Assembly: GCA_003049485.1 (NCBI GenBank)
Contig: PYST01000045.1
Location: 98,393-162,392 of the forward strand
Length of the DNA stretch: 64,000 nt
Source: Ophioceras dolichostomum
Taxonomy: Eukaryota > Ascomycota > Sordariomycetes > Magnaporthales > Ophioceraceae
Direction: 5' to 3'
Shown here: positions 1 to 11,106 of the stretch, in pieces
How positions within the stretch are numbered: the first letter of the stretch is position 1
How the letters are laid out: the number at the start of each line of letters is the position of its first letter
The notes under the pieces: generated by a model
Told to the model about the DNA's origin: nothing
What the model saw: the letters and a program-made list of their open reading frames with translations, nothing else
Databases searched by the model: none
Position numbers and translations under genes: made by a program

Positions 1-774
1 TCTCCAACCATGTGTTGCTACGCTGAGCGAACTCCAGCTCCTGGCGCAAAGTTTGCTCGAGGTACTTAGCGCTATTCACGGTGGTCTTGGCCGTCTGAAC
101 CTCTTGTTCGAGACCAGCCAGCTCCTGGCTCAAGCTGAGGGTCTTCTGGTGCTGCTTCTGGAGCTCTTCCGAGAGCTCTGCGTTGGCAGCATTCTTCGTA
201 TCGAGTATCGCGAGGGTATCTCGCTTGGACGTCTCGAGCGAGGTGATGCGTGCGCGAAGGGATTCGACTTCCGAAATGGAGGCGGCACTTTCCGATCTGA
301 GAGCTTGAAGCTGGTTCTCGGACGCTTGACGTGATGTTTCTTGAGAGCCGAAGAGGTCAGCAAAAGAAAAACAAAATAAAAAAAATAAATAAAAGATCAA
401 CAGGGAATTCAAAGGGAAATAGAAAAATCAAAGTGCAAAATGAGCCTTGGATTCTACTGCAGATAAATGCACGGAGCACACCTACCCTCTTCCTGAAGCT
501 TGCGACGGAGATCTGCGACGTCCTTCAAGGCATTTTCAGCGGTCGATTTAAAGGTCTCGCAACGCGACTCGGAGCTTCGGACCGCGTTCTCTAGCTCGAT
601 ATCGACCTGCAGTTTCTCTGAAAATAGGGTATCAAACTCTCGCGCCTTAGTAGCTACCGCAGTGAGGACGGCAGTAACTAGATCGACTGTTGGCGCCGAC
701 GCGACGATGGCGAGAGTATCTTGTGGAAAGCCTAGATGGCCGGACAAAAAGCCCAGGTCCACGGCGGCCACCAT
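1..774 (-). CDS. MLP1: MLP1/TPR-like nuclear pore basket protein, N-terminal part (runs off the window)
   Basis: Two exons are visible on the minus strand: 774-486 and 339-1, separated by a 146-bp GT-AG intron (485-340). The junction joins GAAGAG+G to AA, giving a continuous LQEEETSRQASENQLQ. About 209 residues are seen. The first ~50 form a short hydrophobic head (MVAAVDLGFLSGHLGF). From about residue 55 the protein is a continuous heptad-type coiled coil rich in Glu, Gln, Leu and Lys. This head followed by coiled coil is how fungal MLP1/TPR proteins begin; they are ~2000-residue filaments of the nuclear basket, acting in mRNA export quality control and gene anchoring. The start at 774 is the first ATG of the conserved block. 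The 3' end lies outside the window. Identification rests on remembered similarity of the N-terminus; a different long coiled-coil protein is possible but less likely. Confidence 0.75.
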
Positions 775-3700
775 GCTGGGCTGATGATCAAAGGAAATCG
801 GGAGGAAATGGTTCCATGAAAGGCGTCCGTGATGAAGAAAAGGACAGAGATGCCTTGAGTGTTTCCTGGGGTTGGGGGTTGAAGAAACAGAATTGCGATC
901 GGTGTTTTGTGGTGATGTTTTTCACCCTCGAGATACTACGATGCTCTCGTCGCACGCTAGTGATCGGAAAGCTCCATTGTCTGTTTTCGGCACAAAGACG
1001 CAAGGCTGCCCTGGGCCAAGGTGGGCTGCTGAGGTGACAGAACCAGCCAATGGTAGGCGCGTGGGCTCTGTAGGACCCACCTGACGCGATAATCGATAAT
1101 AGCAAATGCACGGACCATTGATCAAGAGCTCTCTCTTGCTTGTTCATGCAAACCGAGATGTCTCAAGACTCGTGCGGCGCGATAACTGCACAGGCAGCCT
1201 TGATGACTGATCTGCAGGTGATCTTGGTCACAGAAGATCGAAGTGATCCTTCTTTTACAGAAAAGTCAACGAAAAACTGAGAGCTCGCCTTGATGAAAGT
1301 AATGACTATGCTTCCGTAGCTTGGACACATTTTCAAGTGAGAGATGGAGAGACATATCTAGATCATCAGTCCTCGATTAATTTACCTAGGCGTCTAGACA
1401 AACGGTTTGGTCTCAGTCTGGCCTTCGGAGTAGCTAGAGAGGCAATGGTGGGTCTCGATAGTTTCCCTGTACCTAAGAGAATCGGTTTCCAGTCCGCCTC
1501 GCTCAAGCCACTTTGAATGTTTCGGTCGGTGGCCTGGTTCGACGTTGGAGGACGGATCAAATGCTGCACCGAAGCAGTAGGCACATGCGACAAGAAGTCT
1601 ATAACAGATATCATGCGCGCTGCAGAGTATGGCAGATACGGTAGATTAGATATGATAGGAGAGGCTGATGGGTAGCCCCTTTTGTTCTGACCCCCTGATC
1701 TTGTCTGCCTTGCGTCAAGTGCTCCTCTTTGCATCAGAAAGCCATCCTCTCGGCCGTGGCCGACAGCAAGCTGAAACCAGGCTCGCTGTTCGGAGCCTTA
1801 AAGGCTGTCACTTATTGCCACCAGGCGGCAAGATATGCCCGTCCGTCCGGTGATCACCTTCCATGAGCGCATGAGGGAGCCTGCTAGTTTCGAAGCCACA
1901 GGAGGCTACAGGAGAAGTGTTCCTCCAAGCCCCTCCAAAGTTTGCAGTTTGACACTTCACACGCATACAAGTAGTAGCCTTTCCGGGCAGTCCAGGCCTC
2001 GATGGGGCGGCCCGCTCGGTGCCAACTTTCCAGAGTCGGAATATTACCGATGACACCTCGACCGTGCATCGCGCAGTGTGAGTACCATAGAAGAGCACAT
2101 GGGATAAGCCAGGTCTCGTGGAGGAGGACAATGCAAGACGCTGAGCAACGGCATCTCGAACCCTCGAGGTCGGTTCTGGCGGATCGAGGAGTGAGACTGA
2201 TGGTGATAGGATAGATTCTCTGCTCTCGCATCCCGACTTTGTTTGACAGGACAGCCCCGGGTCGATGGGGGTGGGGCCGACGCCGTCGACAGAAAGACAC
2301 TAGTAGAGTTACCCCCTCCTCCCGCCGGATGTGCGGGAAGGGAAGGTATGGGTACTATCGGCCGACGGGACATTGTCCTCGGATTATCCTTGTACGGCGC
2401 CCATTGAAATTCGCTGGTGTCTGCTGGGTAAGTTTCTCGCGCAAAAGTCACCGGCGGGGAGGGGGCCTACACGCTTTCTATATCACGAAGCGTGGAGGGT
2501 TGCGCGATACGCCTCAGAGCTTCATCAGTCCAATTTCAAGGATAATGCTCTTGACGATCTCGATCGAGGGGGCTTGCATGCTTGGGTGCTTGGATCCTTG
2601 CTTGTGGCCTCCACATCTTTCAAGTTTGTCAGTTCCCCCAAATACGGACTAGGAGGAGTGAGGGAGTTCCTAACCAGGCCAGCTTCTCCCACTTCAATCC
2701 ACATGTATTCTGCATTGTACACGACTCGACTCGACTCGACTCAACTCGACACGACACCTTCATTCAGCTCGAGATTTGCATGCCTCCCTGGATTGGCCAA
2801 TCTGGAGCCTTGACCGCCTTGCGAAGGGAGGGCCGAGGTGTTTTTTTTTCTCTTCATGGGGCCACTTTGGCTGAACTCTGGTCGCCTTCTGCTGGTGAGG
2901 CACTGTCGGAGAAGCAAGAAAGGAAAAGCAGATGCACAAAACAGGGCCTGTCAGTTTACTAGAGTGACCTCAGAGTGACCAATATGGAGTCAGAGCTGCC
3001 GATTGCACGATTCCCCTCATCAGCAAAAGATCATACGATTCTACCACAGACCAACAATTTTTCAACCAAAGACCACCAGGGGCTCTGCAATGAAATGTTA
3101 CAAGACCGCCCAGGCACAATGGCAAAGTCAGGCCATCTTGAGCCTTTTCGCTCGAATTCTTCCAATCGGCTCGCGTCACCTTTCCCCATTTCTGAGCATC
3201 TGAGGTGGAGACCCCTCTCGCTGTTCTGCACCCGCACCACCGCCATTGATGGTTCTTTTCATTGACTTTTTCTTTTCCCTCTGCGAAGAGGTAGTGTACA
3301 GTGCTAATCACCGTCTACCTCAACTGAAGCCAGACGAGACTTTCTTTCCCTCCTAGACTCAACAACCTCACCTCAGCACCCTCAGTACCCACCCACAGCG
3401 AGAGCCGAGCCGTCGATCCTGCCTGTCCGCACCCGTCGTCACTGGTACAGTTGTACATACATCTCTTCGCACAGCCAGTCAGTTCTCTTTTGGTGTCTAC
3501 TGTCTAGGTGCCTCTTGAGTCTGTACTGTACAGTACGGAGTACACAGTACCATTCTTACCAGTACCTTTTCGGCCTCCCTTCTCTGCTGCTCTCTGCCGC
3601 GCTCGGGGCTGCAGGGTTGAAGGTTTGGGTTGAGACAACTCGAGGGGGGACTGGAGAGAGAAAGGGAAAAGTGTCGGATTATCGGCGCCTTCGCCTTCCT

Positions 3701-4850
3701 GTTGCTTGCACCTCGCACATGGCAATCCCGCCTCCTCCGTCTTTGGCGTTGCCTTGCTGAGTCGTCGGACTTGCAAGTCACAGCACGCACTTGCAGCAAC
3801 CTGCACCTGCTGATTGAACTCGATCTAGAGTTGCGACCGCATCGGCTCCATTCATTCTGCCACTGCCAGAAGCGCTGCCAGCTTTCTACCAACGATAATT
3901 CCCCGTTTCGTTGATCCAAGTTGTGCAGCCGTGACGTTTTGTTGTTTTTACCCCCTTCTGTCTGCTGCTTCACCTTTTTGCTGCAGCTCATTTTCGTTTC
4001 CTGCCGCCTTGTGTCCACTTGCGACTGGAGCTCCTACCTCACTGGGCTGCTCGGCTCCTGCTCCTCCTGCCTGCCAAACCCGCGACCCGGGTGGACGTCG
4101 TTCCACTCTGCACTTAACTTTTTTTCCTCTCGCCACCTGTTCTGGTCTCCTGAACACGACCCGATTTGGGCACTCTCCGCCTTGATTGTTGATTGTTGGC
4201 GACTAGACTGGCCCCTCTCTATTCAGTACCATTCGCGCAAGGACCGGCAGAACGAGAAAAAAAAAGAGAGAAACGGCAAAAAAAAGTTCCAGGCCACGCT
4301 GAGTCGGCCTTCCGCTCTTTCACGGCCGCCCATTCGAAGATTCTGATTTGCGACCCCATCATTCGTCTCACCCCACATCCCCTCCACCCGCTCTCTGTGT
4401 TGCCTACGACGACGACTTGGAGCGAGTTACCTGCTTCACCGACTGGCACCGAACGCCAATTGTCAGCTGCGACCTGCGACCTTGGAACCCTACCCGAGAC
4501 CTTCTGCTCCGCGAGATCCCGCAGGCATTCGAGGCGGTAGCCCAAGCACCTCGGCGTTCAAGGAGCGAGCTCACACAAAGTTACGGGAGACGGGAGCGGC
4601 GCATCGTGTCTCTGAACAACCCGACGAAACCGACGGCTCACCCCATCAACGCCCGCGACCAAACGGTCCATCAATCACCACATCGCCACTCCCATGATCT
4701 AACGGGCTTGGGACGAGTCGCTTGTCTCCTATTAGGGAATCAGAGTGAGGACCAGATTGAGTGAGGACCGCGACGCGACAGGGCAAGGACGCTGGCGCCA
4801 CGACTTGCTTTTCGGCCTCGAAAAGGGGGGAGGTGCAGCCGCTGATTAAC
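775..4850. other. Divergent intergenic region and long leader between MLP1 and the bHLH gene
   Basis: No reading frame here shows a recognisable domain or plausible spliced continuation. The part next to 4850 (about 3350-4850) is strongly C+T rich on the plus strand with several short upstream ATGs. It looks like a promoter plus a long 5' leader of the bHLH gene. The part from 775 to about 3300 has mixed composition and one pentanucleotide repeat. Confidence 0.5.
2721..2756. repeat. ACTCG/CGACT pentanucleotide microsatellite
   Basis: Tandem CGACT units (four near-perfect, then degenerate CAACT, CGACA, CGACA) lie in intergenic DNA. Confidence 0.85.
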
Positions 4851-6734
4851 ATGGATCCAAATCTGATCAGGCACATCGAGTATTTCTCGGTGCCAAACAA
4901 CCAGGTACGGGAGCTTTCGGACCCTTCCTTTAGACGTCGCCACTACACCCAATGCTGCCACTACTACCGTAGCTGCTCTTAGCACATCAGCACATGCATG
5001 TGGTGGCCAGCTGGGTATATCCGTCGCTAACACCACAGACTAGACCGTCAACCCTGTTGACCGCGCTGCCCAGCTGTCCCGGACAAACCCTGCGCAACAC
5101 CAATCGCTCTGGAACCCGTCTGCCCTGGGATCGGACGGTGGCGCCTCGCTGTCACCTTCGACGCCCCAGAGCGCTGGGTCGTTCGACCCGTTCCAGCCTT
5201 CCAATACCCCCATTACCAACATCTCTTTCAGCCCACCACAACGCCAGCGGTCAACATTCGCTCAGGGACCACGTACCATCCTGCCGACGCGGACGCCTAA
5301 GCCGCCTAGGGACCGGCACGAGAGGAAACGATCGAAGCTCAGCACGGACGCCACTCCTTTCGATTCTGTGGACTACTGGCTCCAGTTCGACAACGAAGAA
5401 GGCGGTATCCAGGAAGAGCCAGGAAGTGTGTCGTTCAAGTCTGAACCACAGTCTATGGGAAGACCAGGGACGATGCAGACAGACAGGTGGGCATCTCATT
5501 CTCCAATTGATTCTCCAATCGAATTTCCCTCTCGTCACGGTTTTTACGCCTTGGCGTCCGGACCTCTTGGACTCGGGGACGGCTGCTGACACCCAGATGA
5601 GTAGATCAAGAGACAGGCGCCAAACAGCACCGCAAGTGCCGGCGCACGCCTCAACACAGGCTCAAGCACCAATACGGGCTCAGGCCCAGGCTCAGGCGCA
5701 GTCCGATCCGTCCAGATTAGAGGAGTCAATCGACGACAGCGCACTGGATAATGCACTGTCCGACAACGAGGACTACTCGTCCATAAATCTGGCGGAGCAG
5801 CTTTCTAAAATCGACTCCGTGGCACCGTCCGATGTGCCACAGCGAGAAGGCTTGTACTCGACTCCCCTTAGTTGGGAGAGGCCACAGCCAGGTCTTCGAA
5901 TGGATTCGATCATGAGCATCCAGACCCCCGCCACGCTCGACCAAGCCGAGCAACGGCGACTGATAGCGATCGCGATGAATCCCGGATCCTCTATGGGAGG
6001 GCTGGGCTCTAGCATCGTAAACCAGTACACCCCTAACCCGGGACTGGGCTCCGTGATGGGATCTTCACTGGGAGGCCCGATGGGGCCAGGCGGCCTCGGG
6101 ACGACAACGATGAGCCAGGTGATGAACGTGCCACCGCACGGCGCGGTCCGGCCGACCCCGATGCACCCTCCGCATCCGCCGCAGCGCCAGGGGAGCTACA
6201 GCGACGCGGGGAAGGAGAAGCACGGGCAACCACACGGACAACAGCACGGCGGCAAAGGCGGAGATCGGACGGCGCACAACGATATCGAACGAAAATATCG
6301 GACGAATCTGAAGGACAAGATCGCCGAGCTCAGAGACGCCGTTCCGGCCCTTCGAACAATCCCCGAAAACGCCGTGGACGACGGCGAGGACGGCGGCCAG
6401 CCGTCTCGTGGCCCCAAAGTTAGCAAGGTTAGTTTTGCTCTAGTCTTGTCTACCCCAGCGCGGCTTTGACTTTGCTTTGGGGCGGAACAATTGGCTCAAG
6501 GGAATGGGAATGATATTGACGATTTTTTTGTTCGGTTTGTAGGGGACGGTTCTCACCAAAGCCACCGAGTACATTCACTACCTCGAGAAGAAGAACAAGA
6601 TGATCGTACAGCAGCACCAAGAGCTCTCGCGGCGACTTCAAGCCTTCGAGCAGCTGCTCAACGCGACGGCAAGACCGACATACCAGATGCCAAACTACAG
6701 CAGGACGCTCTTCGATCCCAGAGCATTCTGTTGA
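4851..6734 (+). CDS. SREBP-type bHLH-leucine zipper transcription factor
   Basis: Four exons: 4851-4904, 5044-5486, about 5602-6427 and 6543-6734, giving about 503 residues. The exon 3 acceptor is either GATGAG (5601) or GTAG (5604); both keep frame. The first exon is only 18 codons (MDPNLIRHIEYFSVPNNQ). Residues 19-380 are low complexity: Ser/Pro, a QAQAQAQ stretch near 200, then Gly/Met/Pro and His-rich segments. The basic helix begins at about 389 with AHNDIERKYR. Tyr397 in the basic region is the hallmark of the SREBP class, which can bind SRE as well as E-box DNA. Helix 2 and a zipper (EYIHYLEKKNKMIVQQHQEL) follow on the last exon. The stop comes about 35 residues later, so there is no transmembrane or DUF2014 region as in membrane-bound SREBPs. 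It therefore resembles soluble family members (SrbB/TYE7-like). Target genes cannot be inferred. Confidence 0.85.
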
Positions 6735-8244
6735 GCGAGCGAGCGAGCAGGAAACGAAGGAATTGCCGTTTTACATTACATACCCACGCGTTGCTCTTTT
6801 GGTCTTTGTTCATTCATCCTGGCCACGACCTCTCAACTGTACATATACTCCCACCACGAAACCACCCCCCTTTCGTTTCTTCCCTTTCACCCTCTCGCCC
6901 TTGTCTTTACGCTATTTTCTTCTATCCGCCCATACAATTTCCTCGCCCGCCTTCTTTAACGAGATCACGCCGAAACCACAAACAACTTTACCGATACCAG
7001 AGCGATGATTTACATTCCGGAAGGCAGGCGGACCCAGTCCCCCCACCTGTACTACATTTCTTTCTGTCTCTGCCATTACAACTTCCTCCTATTCCTGTTG
7101 AAACTCATTGTTGGCGCCTTGGCGGTGCCTTGCTCTCTCATCAACCTCTTGAACCTGATCCACTCTCCTCCCATTCCTTATGTTGCCTCTTATACATTTT
7201 TATTGCATTTTTCTTTCTTCTCGCGAGCGCCGCATTTTCTCAACGGCGACGCATGCGTGGCTCTCACATGCTCCATAACGGCGCAGTCAAACCCTTGAAA
7301 TTTATGTCTCAGCGATTTTTCTCTGTTTGCCCCGTCCATTTTTTGCCCTATGGTCGCGTGTCAACTGGGGGATGTATGGCTGAGAGGAAAACGAGCACCA
7401 TGGTCATGACACGAGAATAAGATGCTGGCCAGAGCGCTGCCTTCGCGCACGATGCCGCACAATACCGAATATTTCTTCTAGCAAGCTCGATAATGCATCG
7501 GCAAGAGAGAAAGAATGAAAGGCGGTTCTTGTCTCTTATTTGGCAGGTACTTTTTATCGGTTGTTCCTCACATCATTACTACGTCTCTGCCTGACCTAGC
7601 GACCTGCCTTCCTGCCTACATATTTATTTACAACCTCGGGATCTTGGAGTCTGGAGAAACACGGAATCGGCGTACGTCTAGATCTCTTTATTTTTCTCAG
7701 GTGGTATCTGCCTACCTACCTACCTATCTATTCGGATGGCGAAAAAGAGAACCAGACAGGGAGGTGGGAGGGAGGCTGTGTCATTTGCTCTCGCGAGGAC
7801 GTAAAGAGAAGTGCGGAAATAGCCAGAGACGGAACGAGCTTATGAGGAGCAAGGAGCCAGGCCTTGATTTCTATCAATACTGTGACGGGAGAAGAAAGCT
7901 AGAGGCGCAACGAGGTTAAACCAATCTCAACAAAATACATGAATGGCTGGCACGTCTAGCTCCATCAAACACTTGCATCCACGAATAGACATCCTCCCTA
8001 CATCACCGGAATTTGTGAAATCGTACGATATTGTGAGCGCTATGTGACAACTGGAAAACAGTACGAAGCCGGACACAGACACGTACAGGTGCCAAGGTAG
8101 GCACAGGATCCATTGCTGCCAGCTATTGAATCTACGAATGTATGATGCACGTACCTGATCCGATTATATGTACGAGTCTCCCAAGCCAAGCCAAATACGG
8201 CGGTAGCAGCATGTCTTTTACACAGAGACCAAGTACCTGGCTCA
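6735..8244. other. Convergent 3' region between the bHLH gene and ICP55
   Basis: Both neighbours end here, so it probably holds two 3' untranslated regions. The plus strand is C/T rich from 6750 to 7250. No supported coding sequence or RNA gene was seen. Confidence 0.5.
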
Positions 8245-10019
8245 TCATGACCCATCCCAGTCTCGGTCCCTCAACGCCTCAATATCAACAACCTCCTTAA
8301 CCGCCTCCGTAGTCAGGTTCAGCGGATTGTCATCCATGACGCAAACGCTATCCTCGATCCTCACAGCCAACCCCCGGAAATGCTTGGGCCACCTCTCGTC
8401 GTCAGGCACGTACACGCCGGGCTCGATCGTGACGCAATGGCCTTCCCTCAGAGTGACTCCCCTACTGTACCCCGGGGTGTCGTGCACGTCCAGCCCGACG
8501 TAGTGGCCGACATGGTGGGGGAACAGTTCCAACAGCCCGTCGCGCTTTACGTAGTAGCTGTTACTACTACCACTCCTCTCAGCAGGAGCGAGGCCGTCGA
8601 AGCCCAGCTGACGCAGCTGCTCGCGCAGCCCGTTCTCCGCCACGTCGTGGATGCGGTCCAGCGACAGGCCGGCGCTGGCGCGACACAGCGCCACGCAGGA
8701 GCGCTGCACGCGCAGCACCGCCTCGTACAGGTCCCTCTGAGCTGCCGTGAACCTCCCGGACAGCGGCCAGGTCCGCGTGATGTCCGTGATGTACGTGCCG
8801 TACTCCCCGCCTGCGTCGACGAGGACCGTCTGCGCCGCGGACGGGGAAGGGTCGAGCGCCGCGCTGTTGTGCACGTAGTGGATCATGCGGCCCCGGGATG
8901 AGCCCGCCACGACGGGGACGTACGCGGATCCGTCGCAGCCGCCCTCGGCGAAGGCGTTGTCGAGGAACAGGTGCAGGTCGCGCTCGCGCGTCCAGGGGCG
9001 ACGCATCGCGTCGGTGATGGCGCGGCCGGAGATGCGGCCCGCTGCGCGCATGTTGGCGATTTCGGAGGGGGATTTGATGGCGCGGAGGGTGTGCACTAGG
9101 GGAGCTAGGGGTTTGGTGGGAGTGGATGTGGAAGTAGTTGTAGAAGCACTACTAGAGGTAGTAGCATCGCCGCCGCGCACAGCAGATACGACTGCGCCGA
9201 CGGAGGCGGCGTCGGCGTACACGGCCGAGGCGGAGGATACGAGGCGCGAGACGTTTGCGTCTGCGTGGGAGATGGGCGCCGCGACGTCGGCGTTCCACAC
9301 GTCCATGGCGGCCTGCACGCCGCTCCACGGGCCGGACCACTGCTCGAGCTTCGGGTCCTTCGGCCGCACGTACAGCCTGAACTCGTGGTCGGCAGGCTCG
9401 GGCCCCAGCTTGCGGATCACCGCCAGGGAGTCCTGCTCCGCGAAGCCGGTCAGGTAGAGGAAGTTGGACTCCTGCCGGTAGGGGAAGAAGACGGCGCCGG
9501 ACCGGTATTTGAGGTCCGCGGCGGCGAGGATAGCGATGCTGTTCTCGGGCAGGAGCGCCGCCAGGTTGAGCCGCCGGGTGTAGTACTCCTGGGCTGTGAT
9601 ACCGCGGGTCACTGTGAGGGGAAGAAGACGACCATCCAGCGAGCGTCAGCAGCTGGTCGACAAACTAGATGCCTTAGCGGAGGGGGTCGGGATCGAACCC
9701 GATGTATAGGTAGGAGGCGACTCATCGTACATTCTCCGGCTTCCAGTAAATGCGGGTGGGTCTCATGGACCGGCTGGCCGAACTGGAGATCGGCTGCCGA
9801 GACCGTGGCATAACTTCTTGTGCCAGTAGGACTTATTCGACTGGACGTCCTCCATTGTGTGATATGAGCTTGGGCCGGCAACAATGATGAGGAGGATTGT
9901 TTTAACGGCGACGACGATGATGAGAACCGCAGACTCCTGCCTATTCGGGTACTGACATCCCGCAACGGTTGCTGCCGCTGGAGCATCGGCCTGACGCAAT
10001 GAATGCCGAGGCGGCTCAT
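8245..10019 (-). CDS. icp55: ICP55-like mitochondrial intermediate cleaving peptidase (Xaa-Pro aminopeptidase, M24B)
   Basis: Exons 10019-9731 and 9611-8245, with intron 9730-9612. The junction GAA T|TG ACC gives GELTRGITAQEYY, matching the GELTPGITA entry of the aminopeptidase-P N-terminal domain. The product is 551 residues. Residues 1-75 are rich in Arg/Ser/Gln with no acidic cluster, a plausible mitochondrial presequence. The pita-bread catalytic domain has all expected metal ligands: Asp362 and Asp373 (VDAGGEYGTYITD), His466 (HHVGHYVGLDVHD), Glu493 (TIEPGVY) and Glu516 (RIEDS). In yeast, Icp55 removes one destabilising residue from proteins already cut by the mitochondrial processing peptidase. 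A Ser/Thr run around 247-262 (TTSSSASTTTSTSTPT) sits between the two domains and is probably a species-specific linker. The gene is divergent from DBF4. Confidence 0.9.
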
Positions 10020-11106
10020 GTTGAAAACTTAGAAAAGAAGTTGGGGAGTGAGATCATCGCATCAACTCATGGCCGAGGGAGGGTCCTTCGAGGCCGTTGA
10101 GAATGCTGACCCCTGTCTTTTGAGTTTTGTCACCCGCAGTGACTTGAGGTACCCGTAGTTGCAGGTGGCCCCGGAGTCCCTGCAGCACCGTTTACAATAC
10201 GGTTGTCAAACTCGTGCAGAAACTAAATTCGTCGATTCCATCAAAAAAGGGAAATCCCGTCAAGCCACTTTCATTCCGAGGAGCCGCGAAGATAGATCTA
10301 TCCGATAACAAGTCAGAAAATCCCGGCTAACGGCTCAACACGGTTGCTATTGTGGTGACCAGTGACCACCAGCCATCGGCTAGCCCCACTGGCTTTTCCT
10401 AAGGCGGCATATTATTGTTGACGAACTGTGGAGCTCCGCTGCTTGCTTGTTGCTGTTACCCAGCCCGGGTTTTTGGGGCCCGAGCTCCAGCCCGCACTCG
10501 CGAACGAACTCGACCACACGCTGCACTGCTCTCTGAACTCTGAACTCAATTTCTCAGCTTTCCTTGGTCGAGTTCACACACTCCAAAAATCCCACCACCA
10601 AGGCTCAGGTAAACTCTCTTCGTTCTGGTCGCTGCCTGGGGGTCCTTTGAGCTTATTGGAACTTCTGATTTTCTGATACACATTCTGGTCTCTTTTTGGA
10701 TCGTTTTCCACCTGATGCTGGCCTTGCATTGAGCATTTTATCTCGTGTGTTTCGGTCGGGAGCTGGGCTGTGCGTGGGAAGCTGAGAGACGTGATTGCTG
10801 GTGGACTCCGTCGCGTGTCTGCTTTGCTGGGCAACCCCTCTCTGTGTGCACCGACCTCCAAAGTCAGCAAAGCACAACACTATTACTTTCACACAACCAC
10901 GAACCACGACCTCACACCAGGCTGCAGAGTCCCGGAGTCGTCACTCGTCGTCGCATTCCCTCGCGAGTACCGCACCGCTTCTGCGCGCCCGGCCCGCCTG
11001 GGGTTGGCGACAAGCACACCATCCGGGAACAAGAGCATGCCCATCTTGTCCACACGCTTTTATGGCAGCAGTATCCCTATCCCCTATCCCGGCGCCTCTG
11101 TCTGCC
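10020..11106. other. Bidirectional promoter region between ICP55 and DBF4
   Basis: About 1.1 kb separates the two start codons. In-frame ATGs for DBF4 exist upstream at 10795 and 11062, but the sequence they would add does not look conserved. The interval is therefore treated as promoter plus leader. No clear MluI cell-cycle box (ACGCGT) was found. Confidence 0.5.

Noticed and set aside
4348..4764. 138-codon plus frame upstream of the bHLH gene
   Set aside because: It lies in the pyrimidine-rich leader, is Pro/Arg/Ser-biased and unconserved in appearance, and is probably untranslated leader.
9670..9710. GGGTTCGATCCC on the minus strand, resembling a tRNA T-arm (B box)
   Set aside because: The loop is six rather than seven bases, no matching A box, anticodon arm or acceptor stem was found, and the sequence lies inside the ICP55 intron.
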